Below are positions 12,458 through 24,972 of a stretch of 64,000 nucleotides of DNA, piece after piece (the stretch's first letter is position 1; each line of letters begins with the position of its first letter). The translations under genes and the position numbers were made by a program. The stretch comes from Hirudinaria manillensis (Eukaryota; Annelida; Clitellata; Hirudinida; Hirudinidae): assembly GCA_034509925.1 (NCBI GenBank), contig CM067526.1, positions 3,721,001 through 3,785,000 of the forward strand, read 5' to 3'. The notes beneath the pieces are model-generated. The model was not told the origin of the DNA. It did not search any database and worked only from the letters and a program-made list of their open reading frames with translations.

Positions 12458-13140
12458 CAGAACAGGTTAGCGTTGAGGCTTCAAAATGTGAAGTTTGAAA
12501 TTGAATTTTGAATCGGGAAAATTTTAATTAATTGTTAAATTTTGAGATTTGTTTTTTTGCAATTTCAATTTAATGTTAAAAATAAAGAAAATATTTCACC
12601 ACTCACTTAAACATCTTGAACGACTAGAAATCATTCTTTTCAAATGAATTTGATTTCATAATGAAAATGTCTTAGCTGCAGAGAATTTGTCTAATATTAT
12701 TATATATATTGACGTAATATTTTCAATCATTGTTTCATTATTTTTTATTTACTATTGGGCACCAAACTACGAACAGCATTTCAGCTTCTACCAAGGAATG
12801 ATAAGACAATCTATTTACATTCCTTGTTTACATTTCTTGTTTTTGTTTACTTTTTTTTCTTTTCTTCAAACGTTCAACAAAAGTCAGGGCACAACAACCT
12901 GACCAGGGCTCAACCCATTGACTCCTCCCCCAAATTACATGCGTTCTTACGTAAAGCTCGAATTTATTTAACATTCAGTCATTTCATTGAAACAACAAAT
13001 TAAATGACATTAATCTCAACAATATCAACTTAATTCATTAAAATAATTAAATTAACTAATTAGTTAATATTTGAAACAACTGTGATAAGAGAATTTCTAA
13101 ATCACACAACTTATAATTTCAATGACGCTAAACTGATAAT

Positions 13141-13152
13141 AAGAACAACAGC

Positions 13153-13187
<35 letters not shown>

Positions 13188-13192
13188 CGACA
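13141..13192. repeat. (AAC)n microsatellite
   Basis: About 17 AAC triplets with single-base interruptions. The poly-Cys frame on the minus strand is an artefact. Confidence 0.9.
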
Positions 13193-13435
13193 ACCGAGAA
13201 TGACACACAATAATGGAGCATAAGTTAAACCCAAGAAGGGTAAAGTAACGAGCTTCGAGCATTCCTTTGTCATGAACACCAACCAAGGACGTGATGACCT
13301 CTCGAGAGCTTCCAGTTCAAAGGGCACCCGTCACGCTTCGCTGATTTTCAACTCGCAATTGATTCCTTCCTCTGTGATGCCGTGTTGAAATGATAGCTTC
13401 TTGTAACCGCTCTATTTTAAACGAGCTGCCGAAAC

Positions 13436-13745
13436 TGACGATGATGATGATGATGATTATAATGGTGACGATGACTACGACGATGGTGGTAGTGGTGATG
13501 ATGATAGTGACGATGATGTGGAGATGTGAGGGAAGAACTTATTTGCCGACAAAACAAGAGGAACAGCTGATGGACAACTGAACTCCGCTTCATTTGCCAC
13601 ACGCTTTTGGAAACAGAATCCTACTTTTTAAGGATGGTGACGTTGATAACGATGATGATGATGATGATGATCGTGGTATTTGTGATGATGACAACGACGA
13701 TGACGGCGATGGTGATGGTAGCGATGATCGTAGTGATGATGCAAG
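13436..13745. repeat. (GAT)n-rich block
   Basis: Two interrupted GAT/GAC arrays (about 13438-13516 and 13640-13745) separated by unique sequence. Confidence 0.85.
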
Positions 13746-14558
13746 CCAGCACAGTGCGTGCAGTAATGATGTAAATCATCATCTTTAATTCATTTTATGC
13801 CCTTTTTTTAGTTTTTAGTTTATCAAAAGGCAGGAATTAATAAAAACGAATGAACTTTCACAAATCATAGGAGACAGGCACAAAGACTTACTTGAATACA
13901 ACCAGGTAATAAGGTTTACCTGATCAGAATAAATTCAATTTATATTTACGTAATTTTATTACAAGAATGAAAAATTATTGCAAGAATTCCACGCTTATGA
14001 TTTACATTCTTTACAAGTTCTTTGATGTTTTCGATGACCTGAATGGATGTTACGGCGTTACTGTCTCCAACTGTTGATGACGTCATCATGACGTCTGATA
14101 ACTTGTTGCTATTGTTGTTGTTGTTGTTGTTATTATTATTGTTGTTGTCGTTTGTATTATGTTGTTGAAATGTCTTGTTGTAAAGGGATTTAGGATTTCA
14201 TGGGTGGTCCTATTGTCCGCACTTTGATGTCATTGATATTGAAATATTATAATTGCTTCTTAGCAGGTTGTCATGCTTTCTTCATTTCATGATTTCGATG
14301 ATGATGATGATGACGATCTTCATTCATCCTTCTTCCATCCGTCCATTCTTTCATCCACCCACTCATCAATGCATCCATCTATTCATTACAAAATGACAGT
14401 TACATGTCACATGATCTGTGATGTTTACCTTTTGAATTCATTTGTTTACATTCCCGGATGACCCCGTTTGATGACCTTTTTAGTCGTGTCTAAATATCGC
14501 CAGGTCAATAAAATAACTCACAGTCGTCATCATCAAAATCATCACAATTATTATTTTA

Positions 14559-14597
<39 letters not shown>

Positions 14598-15019
14598 GAG
14601 GTAGTGATGATAATGATCGAACAAACAGGGTACTTGGTGCTGTTGACAGCAATTACTTCCGTTTGTCACGTGCTCTAAATCCATAATTGCTCCTCCCGCC
14701 CTTTTCAAGCCGAACTGTTTCCATGGTAACGAACCAGGAACCCGAATAATATAATCAATTATTTAACTTTTGTTCGGTTATTATATTTATATTTTATATT
14801 TATTCTTTATTATTAGTGTAATTTAAGTGGATATTCAATTATATTTCTAGACAAATTACAGCGCCCCGAGTTATTCTTAATTTTGGTTCAATCATTAAAA
14901 TCTAATTACAAATTATATAAATTTAAATGAAATAATTTAAAATAATTATAATTTTCACAACACGACGCACGTCATGGGAATTGTTGATGCAGCCGTCCAG
15001 AGATTATCCTTCCATTTAA

Positions 15020-15215
15020 CGACCACTCATCATCATCATCGTTGTCATCATCATCATCATTATCATCGTCGTCGTTATCATCATCGTCATCAGCAGCAGC
15101 AGCAATATCGTCGCCGTCGTCGTCATCGTCATCGTCGTCATCATTATCATCAGTAGCATTACTAGAAGCATCACTACAATTGTATCATTGCCATCACCAT
15201 CATCATCATCGTCGT
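15020..15215. repeat. (CAT/CGT)n-rich block
   Basis: Interrupted CAT, CGT and CAG triplets. The His/Arg- and Ser-rich frames are low-complexity artefacts. Confidence 0.85.
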
Positions 15216-15559
15216 CGTCATCATCAGCTTCTGTTTTCATAAATTTTGTATTTTTGCGTAATTCAAAGCACGTGATTGGATTGGTGTTGAACACAAGCGA
15301 CACTCGGTTGATGACGGCGATGAAGACGACGACGACGATGATGATGATGATGATGATGATGATGATAATGATGATGAAGACAACGATGAGGATGGTGTCT
15401 GTTTGTCTTGGGATCTGCTTGCAAGGAGCAGATGGTCTGTTCACAGCATTACATCCACCATTCAGATCTTCTTTCCACGTTTTTTTTCTCTTTTCAGTTT
15501 TTTCCTTCCTTTCATCCATCCATTCATAATATTTTCTAAAATAACTATTTTAAACTTTC

Positions 15560-15652
15560 CTATTCTTCTTAATAATAATAACAATATAATAATTTTTATA
15601 TTATTTATATTATTTATTTTATTTATTTTATTTATATTAATTATTTTATTTA

Positions 15653-15697
<45 letters not shown>
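15560..15697. repeat. (ATT)n / (TTATT)n block
   Basis: Ends in a clean run of about 13 ATT triplets (15655-15697). Confidence 0.9.
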
Positions 15698-15698
<1 letters not shown>

Positions 15699-16063
15699 TG
15701 TTGATATGGCTGTTGTTACTATATTTAGTCTCGGTTACGTTAATAAGTAGGGACTGATTTTTCTTATTCCAGTAGCTATGAATAATCGTCACGTGGTCAC
15801 CCGAGAGGAGTGATTTCGACCAATCATATTTAAGGTCATCAATTAGAAACCAAACCACCAGGAAGGGATCATCCGTGATTGATGAAAGACATTTTCAATT
15901 CACAACAAATTCTTGCAAAAATCGGAAATGCTGTGTGTTCCTATTTTGGGAATTTATGACGAATGAAATTACTTTTTATTTATTTTGTTTATTAATTTTG
16001 TTTATACGTAAATTAATTGAGTGGTTGATGGAATGGATGGTTGACCAGTTAGTTGGCTGATTA

Positions 16064-16325
<262 letters not shown>

Positions 16326-16674
16326 GGAAAAAGCAATCGCAGTTGTCTTTTTGAGCAACTTTATAATCATTACCACGACCACGGGCGTTATCATCACCAC
16401 CGACATCATCATCATCATCATCATAACTGTCACGCTGGCCATCGTCTTCTTCGTCACAGCAACTGACCAATCAGTCAGTGACACGTCACGGAAAAGGGTC
16501 AGAAATTGCGCTTCTCGGCAGCAATTCATTAGGATTCCGCGAGGGAATTTATCCTCCACCCACCCACTCATCCATCCGTCCGTCCGTCCGTCCGACCGTC
16601 CATCCATCCATCCGCCCACTCCACCCCTGCTTAATCTCCTTATCACCTCACACACCTGTACGCTGGAGAATGGA

Positions 16675-16699
16675 GGATTATTCTAATTATGAATAATCC
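16675..16699. promoter_or_regulatory. Palindromic double K50-homeodomain (Otx-type) site
   Basis: Perfect 9-bp inverted repeat GGATTATTC / GAATAATCC around TAATTAT. Each arm contains the Otx/bicoid consensus TAATCC (GGATTA) and the centre holds an ATTA core. It lies about 5.6 kb 5' of Otx. Binding is inferred, not shown. Confidence 0.4.
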
Positions 16700-17683
16700 A
16701 AGCACCCACCGCAATGCGCCATAAAAATTGGCGCGTACGAATACAATTTGAGGTCACTCTTCGAATGACTGGCACATCCATCAATCGCTTTGTTGTTATT
16801 GTTGTTGTTGTCGTCGTTGCTGTTGTTCCGGTCGTCGTCCACGTCGCTATGGTGTTGTTGCTAGGGTTTGTTGAGTGATTGATTGCATCAACATCTTCAT
16901 CATACTCCTGTGGCCGATCTAGGTCGAGAAAGATTTTTAAATGTTTTTCAATCGCTTCAAAGGTCCATCCGATATCCATCCATCCATCGACCCGCAACAA
17001 ATTCATTCTCCTACTTTTCCACCCATCCCCAACCTACCCACTCACCAACCTACCCACCCACCCGTGGTCGTCCACCCACCCGTTCCCCCCTGAAACATCT
17101 CAGGATCAACTTTTAATCCAAACTTTCTGCGACAAACCGATTCTTCCGTTTGATTAGGAAAACCGGAAATAAAGCAACATCACGTGTCACCACCGACTGT
17201 GACGTCATCATGCCGGCCATGTTTCAGACGAAATCAAATGTTTTCAACCTCACCTCTTTTGACGACGACGACGACGATGATGATGGTGAAGATGATGATT
17301 TTGTGATGAGTTTAGATTTCGAAGTCATACAACAAGGATTTCATAGCGAATTATCACTTAATTAAGCCGGATTTTTACAACAATAATGATTATTATTGTT
17401 AGTTTTTATGAATAAATGGTTATAATTTCTGGTAGTTTTAATTCTGCAATTATAATTATAACCTGTCGTTGGTCACAAAATAATAATACCATGATATTTG
17501 CACATAAAATATACAATTTTTTGTATCTTTGACTTATTCAAGCAAATATTTTATTAAAGGAAAATTAAATTAATCTTGAAATCAATTTTATTTTAATCAA
17601 TTTAAGTCAAAAGAATTTTAATCAATGTTCGGAAAAGTATTTAAATTTAAAAGAATCTGATTTTTAGAAAAGGAAAGGGCAAC

Positions 17684-17713
17684 CATCCACCCGTCCATCC
17701 ATCCATCCATCCG

Positions 17714-17746
<33 letters not shown>

Positions 17747-17817
17747 CCAAACGTCCATCCATCCATCCATCCGTCCATCCATCCAAACGTCCATCCATCC
17801 ATCCATCCATCCATCCA
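17684..17817. repeat. (CCAT)n / CCGT array
   Basis: About 30 CCAT/CCGT/CAAACGTC units forming a higher-order pattern. A related short CCGT/CCAT run lies at 16570-16612. Confidence 0.93.
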
Positions 17818-17929
17818 CGAATCCATTTATTATGAAATGAAGTGATGATACGATAGCATCGGTGTCGTCCATCGATCCCACGAAGGTCTGGTGAGCAATG
17901 GTGACCGTTGAAGACCGGTGGTTAACGAT

Positions 17930-18112
17930 GAAGAAGACGATGACGACGACGATGACAGCGATGGTGATGATGCTGATGATGATGATGGCGATGGTGACGG
18001 TGCTGATGATGGTTTTGCTGCTACTGCTTCTGATGATGATAGATTTTGTGATATGATGATGATGATGATGATGATGGTGATAGCGATGGTGATAGTGATG
18101 ATGGTGAGGTGG
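17930..18112. repeat. (GAT)n-rich block
   Basis: Interrupted GAT/GAC/GGT triplets; acidic and poly-Met frames are artefacts. Confidence 0.85.
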
Positions 18113-18309
18113 TGACTGCACGGGAGCGGCACTACAGAGATAACACTAATCCTCGGTGCGTTAGAAACCCTTGAAATACGAGCACCTGCCATCACGTCTC
18201 CTTTAATATTCCTTCTCCACAATCTGCTCTTGGCCCACGTCCTCCCTAACGACGCCATAATTTGAATATTATGAATTATAATCATAATTTAATTATATTA
18301 TTATTTTCA

Positions 18310-18470
18310 ATATTATAATTATTGTTGTGGTTATTATTATGATGATGAGGATGATGATGATGATTATGATTATTATTATTACTACTATTATTATTATTGT
18401 TATTATTATTGTTATTGTTATTATTGTTATTATTATTATAATTATTATAATAATTATTATTATTATATAT
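18310..18470. repeat. (ATT)n / (GTT)n block
   Basis: Interrupted ATT, GAT and GTT triplets. A second (GTT)n patch follows at about 18640-18700. Confidence 0.85.
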
Positions 18471-20410
18471 AATTTGCTGGTATTATTGTACTTGATAATA
18501 TTAATTTTTATTTTCATAACTTTTTCTAGTAAATTATTAGAATATGTTTAGAAAAAAAGGATTTTGTTGCATTGTTTTACATTTGTTACGTTTGTATGGA
18601 TTTTTTAAAAATTAATCTTAATTGTTGTATTGTTTTTATAATTGTTGTTATAATTGTTGTTATAATTGTTGTTGTTATTGTTGTTGTTATTGTTGTTGCA
18701 GAACCACGGTTGATCTCAAACCTCGAGGGAACGTGTGGGGACCTTCAAAAGAAGAAAATGTTGTTTTTGTCAATTTGAATTATCGCTCCAATGCACCTCA
18801 TTCGACGTGCATTTCTGTCTCATCTGCCATGCATTCAAGCATTTAATGTCATTAATTATTAGTAATTTATCGTAATTATAATAAATTAATTAAATATAAA
18901 TAATAATTCATTTCATTTTAAGATGATGAACTTGACAAGAAATGGACAGATACAATGGAAACAGACACATAAAAAAGCATAATAAATAGAACTAAATATA
19001 AACGAAATAATTTAAAATTCAGGATTATATTATTATTAATATTATTATTGTTATTATTATTATTGTTATTAATTGTAAAATGTTCCTTAAAATGGAATTG
19101 CCTTTATTAATTCGTAAGAGTGCAGGGCAGCGACATCTATTAAGATTTGATTTGCGAGGTGAGGACTTAATCCTCTGAGCTGCCTCGAGGCGGGAAGAAG
19201 AACAGGCGATCAGAGCACTTGTTGGCACTTGCTCCGTGAACTTTAGTAATTATTAATAATTATTAAATAATTATTGAATAATTATTTTATTTTCATTATG
19301 ATTTGTAATGAATTTAAGACTTTTATAATTTAAGTCTTTTTAAAATGCTTAATTACTGGAACTCTGTTTATCAAAATCAACGAATTTTGCACACAACCTT
19401 TGATGTATAATAACCATAACATTTGTTGTTATTATCATTCGTAATATCATTAAATAAAGCAATAGTAAATTAAAATATTTGTTCAACATAGTATTAATTT
19501 TAAAATCATCTTAAAAAGTTCACAATCTAGCAAAAAAGGCAAAGAATCATTTACCTCCTTTCAAAGGTTCACCCGAGGGTGATCCCGTACCCTACTCATT
19601 CCCGCCCAATCACGAGATCTACTCACCCTCGTCTAAGATGAGAGACAAAGGAGACAGATGCATCCTCTGTCGCTAGAGGGATGCATTATCAGTCATTTGA
19701 CCGCAAATTAAATACTCTGAACAGGACAGTTGATTGACGGGGATTAGATATTACCCAACTAATTCCGCTCTGCCAACTCTCTTAATCCAGCCAGACCTGC
19801 ACGAACCAATAGGAGAAAGGGCTGAAGTAACAGTCCCAAAAGGTGAGAGAAGTGAAAATTTAAACAATCAAGGTTTGAGGTGTCGTGACCTCTCCGCGAT
19901 AAACTTTATCGTTCTCGTTTGGACCACAAAAATATAACTGCGCAAATAAATAAATAAATTAATTAATTGATACATTTTTACCGTTACTAATTATTTATTG
20001 TATGCCCTTGGATTTTACGAAGTAATAATATAAAATCAAATTTAATATAAAAAAATCTGATAAATTATTAAACGTAATATACAAAATGTAATTATCAAAT
20101 TAAATAATTATTCGTGGAAGGATCATGGCGTGCAGCCCTATAGGGGTCTGACATTCCTTGGTTGCACAACTTTGGACAATTGAACCTTTAATTATGTCTT
20201 CAAAGTTCATGCAAACCAAAGTCAATATCTCCATTATTATTTAATATGGCATAATAAAAATATTATTATTAATATAATAACACTTTATTAAAATTCCAGG
20301 TAATGGTATGGAAACTAAATAGGCTAAATTGGCTTAATGCTTCTTGTTTCAGGATTAACATTCTCCTCCCAAGTTGTTCAATATTTAATTTTTTTAATAA
20401 TTATTTTAAA

Positions 20411-20518
20411 TTTATTATATTATTTAACATAAGTTTATTATATTATTTAATATAAGTTTATTATATTATTTAATATAAGTTTATTATATTATTTAATGTA
20501 AGTTTATTATATTATTTG
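20411..20518. repeat. 23-bp tandem repeat, about five copies
   Basis: Unit TTTATTATATTATTTAATAT plus AAG, with one or two substitutions between copies. Confidence 0.85.
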
Positions 20519-21013
20519 TATATTATTATCACTTCATGCCACGAACATGTTTTCCCAAATACCATTTTTTGAATTTATTCCGTTGTGCTCAGATCATAGT
20601 TATTGTATCATCGAAATTCAGAATAATATTCATCTTTTACTTTCAATTTAACGTTCACTTTTTTTTTCGACGCATTGTAAATAAATTTAACTTGAGCTGA
20701 ACGCAAAGACGCTGACTTTGATTGAAAACTGCCTCTAGTTAGTTAAAATTTCTTAAACGTTTGCAGTATGTTATGATGAACAAGTAGGCATAACTCGAAG
20801 ATTTGTCGGGGAACGGAATTGGCCACGTAGCAGACGATATCGTGAGTTTATTTGAAACTTAAGTTGCAGCATTCAGCCTACTGATCTAATTAAAAAATAT
20901 AAAAGCGAAAAAAAATAGCAGAAGAATATTTAATATCTTTAAAAGAATAAATACTCCATGTCATCTACGACGCTGGAACAGCCAATTATTGCCATAGCTT
21001 CGCAGTTTGTTGG

Positions 21014-21019
21014 TTTATT
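21014..21019 (-). terminator. Candidate laminin gamma polyadenylation signal
   Basis: AATAAA on the minus strand about 340 bases after the laminin stop codon. Another candidate lies near 20842. Confidence 0.4.
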
Positions 21020-21356
21020 AAACATTCGAAAAATAGAAGCATCGCTGCTGTGAAATTGAAATTCTCAATCTTTTCGAAGGCACAAATAACTTTTTAATTA
21101 AAGAAATCTCATGAAAAATGATGAAAAATGTGGATTTAAATCTACAGCCCATGAAAATAAATTATGAAAGAGATTCTATAATAACTAACTAGTCGACCAA
21201 ACCCATGCTCTGACGGCAAGGATGACGTAATTGACGACAACTCTAGTTCTAAAAATACTTAAGAGTCGAAACATCCATTAAAGAAGCCGTGATTATAAAT
21301 AAGGACACTTAGTGATTAACATCTGTGATTAATTAATTAGTTTGTTAATTAGTTAA

Positions 21357-24300
21357 TTAATAGACCCTTCGGCCAAATCTCGAAGTGGACTCCACTGGCT
21401 CCAGGTTGGGGACCCTCATGCATATCCTGGGGATGGTTGCGTTGATGTGCCTGATGTTCTCGACGTCGGCATGGAATTGCATCAACTGGTTGTTGTAGTC
21501 GTGCACCAAGATGGACAGCTGAACGGAATATTTAATTCGTTGAGTTATGAACCTATTATCGCAAACTACTTTAATAAATTAATAATAATAATAATAATAA
21601 TATTAATAATAATTCAGTTCGTTAAAGTGGCGTATGTCCGGTGGAATTCAAGGCTACTGAGGGGAGTGAGGATGACTCTCCCTGAAGAGGAAGATCTTCA
21701 GGGCAGAGTGGAAGCCATAACCTTTTCCACGATGAAATACAAGCTTAATAAATAAATAACACGTTCGCAATTAACACTACAATTAATTGCTAATTAATAA
21801 ACGACGACAAAGCAACAACAAAACGTTTCCACGGCAACCACTGACCCTGTAGTCGAGGTTTTTGAGGACGTCAAGTCCCTCGAGACCCCCTCCCGACATG
21901 AACTTCGCCTCCGTTCGATTGAGTTGCATTTCCAGTTGATCCAATGAACTCAGATCCATGTCTTCCACGTAGACTGTTGTTTTGTTTTGTTATCATCATT
22001 GTTGTTGATACGAGATGATTTTATTTGAATAATGATGATGAAGTAAATTAAAATTGAGGTTAATTTCTTTTTTCATAATTAGTATTTTTGTTAATTAATT
22101 CAACCAATTCTTAATCAAAATTCTTAATAGAAATTAATCAATTTGAAGATGCAATTGATCCAAATAAAAATATTAAATAAAGGAGTAATCAGTCAAGATT
22201 TAAGATGCTTTTTTTAAATATTTTGAAAATTCCAATACACACTTATTTGACTCATGATGGTGGTGATGGTGGTTTGTGCAGTTTTCAGACTCTCGTGAAC
22301 TTCTTGGGCATGTGCCTTGGCAAGGTCGGTCTTCTCCCTTGCCTGAAATCGGATTGGGGTTTTATATTTATTTATTAGGAATAATTAAAAAAATATTTGA
22401 ATAATTAGCATCTGTGTTTTGATATTTAACATTCAAACACCAAGCATTAAACAATAACATTATGTTACATGAGTTCAATTCTAAGCTAATTGATAACATC
22501 CATTGATAGTGATATAAATAAATTAGTAGCAATTATTATTATAATCACATCATATCCAGTGCCACACCATAGCAGTAATACATTATATTTATAAATTATA
22601 TTATATTTAATAACAATAAATTATATTATATTTAATAACAATCAGTTACATTATATTTAATTACAATAATTTTTAAAACAACAAGTGCCGGTGCCAGTCG
22701 ATCACCTCCGCGATGTTCCTCGCGTCCTCCAACGCAACGTCTTCCAGCGTCGACAGCCTCTTCTCCACGTCGAGGATCTTCACCTTCAACTTCACCGACT
22801 CCTCCTTGACGGAAACGAACTTCTCCCTTGCAGTCGAGGTCTCGTTAAGAATGGATTCGAGGTTCTGAATTGTTATTAATAATACGTAATTAGGTGATAA
22901 TTAAGGATATTCTATATTAAATGATGTCCACAAATAACGACGAATAATAATCGTTAGGCAATGGTAACTAATTAGTAATATTAATTCACTTTTTAATTTC
23001 TTTTAACCTATTGTAGATATGCATGTTAAATTTCTTTGCTCATTCAAGCAAAATCAGAATCGCAATGAAGCATCAAAAATATGACCGTCTATTCTTGACG
23101 AACAATTGTAAACATCTTCATCATCATCCTTTTTAACAAAATAATTAATTCTTTCCACTACAATAACAACTACAGCAACCCTCAATGCATCCTCAGCCAT
23201 CTTTTGAGCAGATTCTGCATTGGTTTTGGAAAGTTTGGCGTCTCTTTCTGCATTGGCGATGTTGTCGTGAGCCTGGATTTTGTAGTAAAAACTTGTTGTT
23301 TATCACTTCCAACGGGCATGAAATTGGTGAAAAATTGATAAATTGTGGTTTATAGGAAATTGTTGGACAATTAAAATATTTTCTGACCTGTTGTGTTTTT
23401 GTTTGAGCTGTTCTGATGTGTTGAATGATGGTTGATTTCATACTCAGTGCCCTGTCTGCATCTTCTTTGCTCCTTCGTATGCTGGCATCAAACTCTGGCA
23501 AACGATTTATGAATAAATGAAGTGTAAAGTAATAATTTATTAATAATGATAAAAAGTTAGCAGTAACGGGTCATACCTTCAAGAACTCTCAAAGTTTCAA
23601 CGACATCCTGATAGATCTTCATGCACCTCAGAATGCTGTTCTCAACGTTTCCTTTTATGGCGTCTGCATTGGCCAACAGCTCATCTAGAATCTGGAGGTA
23701 ATTGTTGAATGTTTACCTTGACCAGTTAATAAAACATTGTCAAATAAAAATGAAAATTAATTATTAAAACAAATAGTTAATGAAGTAGGACCTGCTGCTC
23801 GCTTTGTGCCCTGCTGAAGATGTGTTCGCCATTCCTGATGAGGTTCTGAATGTCAATCACGACTCTTGTGTTCTTTTCTTCGTAGATGCGCAATTCCCTT
23901 TCTAGTTCACCAGCCTTTCGTCAAAGACAATAAATAATTATATGTCAATGAAATCATGATAGTATTAATATAATATGTGTGCAATAATAATAAATTGGCT
24001 AGTAACACCTTTAAGAAGATTACTTTATTAATTAATACCACCTTATCATAATAAGTCAAACCTCTGTTATTTAAAATGAAACTACATCACCGTCGTCATC
24101 TTCAATCATCATGTCACCATCATCATCATCGTCATTATTATTGCTATTACTATTATATACTTGATTCAATTATCACTCATTACCTGTTGTTTGAACCTGT
24201 TGAGGAAGTTCTCAATGGAAATGTTGACCTTTGGAACTTCAAGGTTGGTCACCTGCATCAGCAATGACCACGACTCATCGTACACCTTCTTGGCCTGTTC

Positions 24301-24937
24301 CAGGGAATTCCTGGCATTCATGTCCACGGCCTGTTGCTGTTCTCTCAAAGTCGTCAGTCTGTAAATGTAATTTAAATGCCTTGTGATGCAATACAATATA
24401 ATACAATACTACTATACTATGTGATGCAAATCAATGCTATGCAATACTAATATATACTATGTGATGTGATACAATTATAACACAAGCAATACTACATGGT
24501 ATATACTGTAATACTATGATGCTATAATACTTTTAGGTTTTAAAAAGATTATTTAAATTATTTACAAATGCTTAAAAATGGTCTAAATCAAACTTAATTG
24601 TCCAAAACATTCAAACATTTCTGATTTAATTACAATGAATGGAGATCAAACATGCGAATGGAAACAAACGACCGACTTGTATCTGATACGAACGATGTCC
24701 TGATTGACGGGCGATGACTTTCCGGCGATTTGTTCGGCGACCTTCAAAGCTTCCTCTGAGACCTGCAAAGCCTGCCTCAAAATGTCTTCCACGGTGTTGA
24801 CGTCACTTTCTTGTCTGGATAGTGGAAAAGTATTTTTCTTTACAAATTTAGACTTTTGAAAAAATTGTCCTTCTTAGAATGCAAAGCAACATGTTTTAAT
24901 TTGTTTATTAATACCATTATTAATATTATTATTATTA

Positions 24938-24972
<35 letters not shown>

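Noticed and set aside
17830..18285. 151-codon minus-strand frame starting MIIIHNIQIMASLGRTWAK
   Set aside because: The non-repetitive start is short and unrecognised, and the rest is (GAT)n translation.
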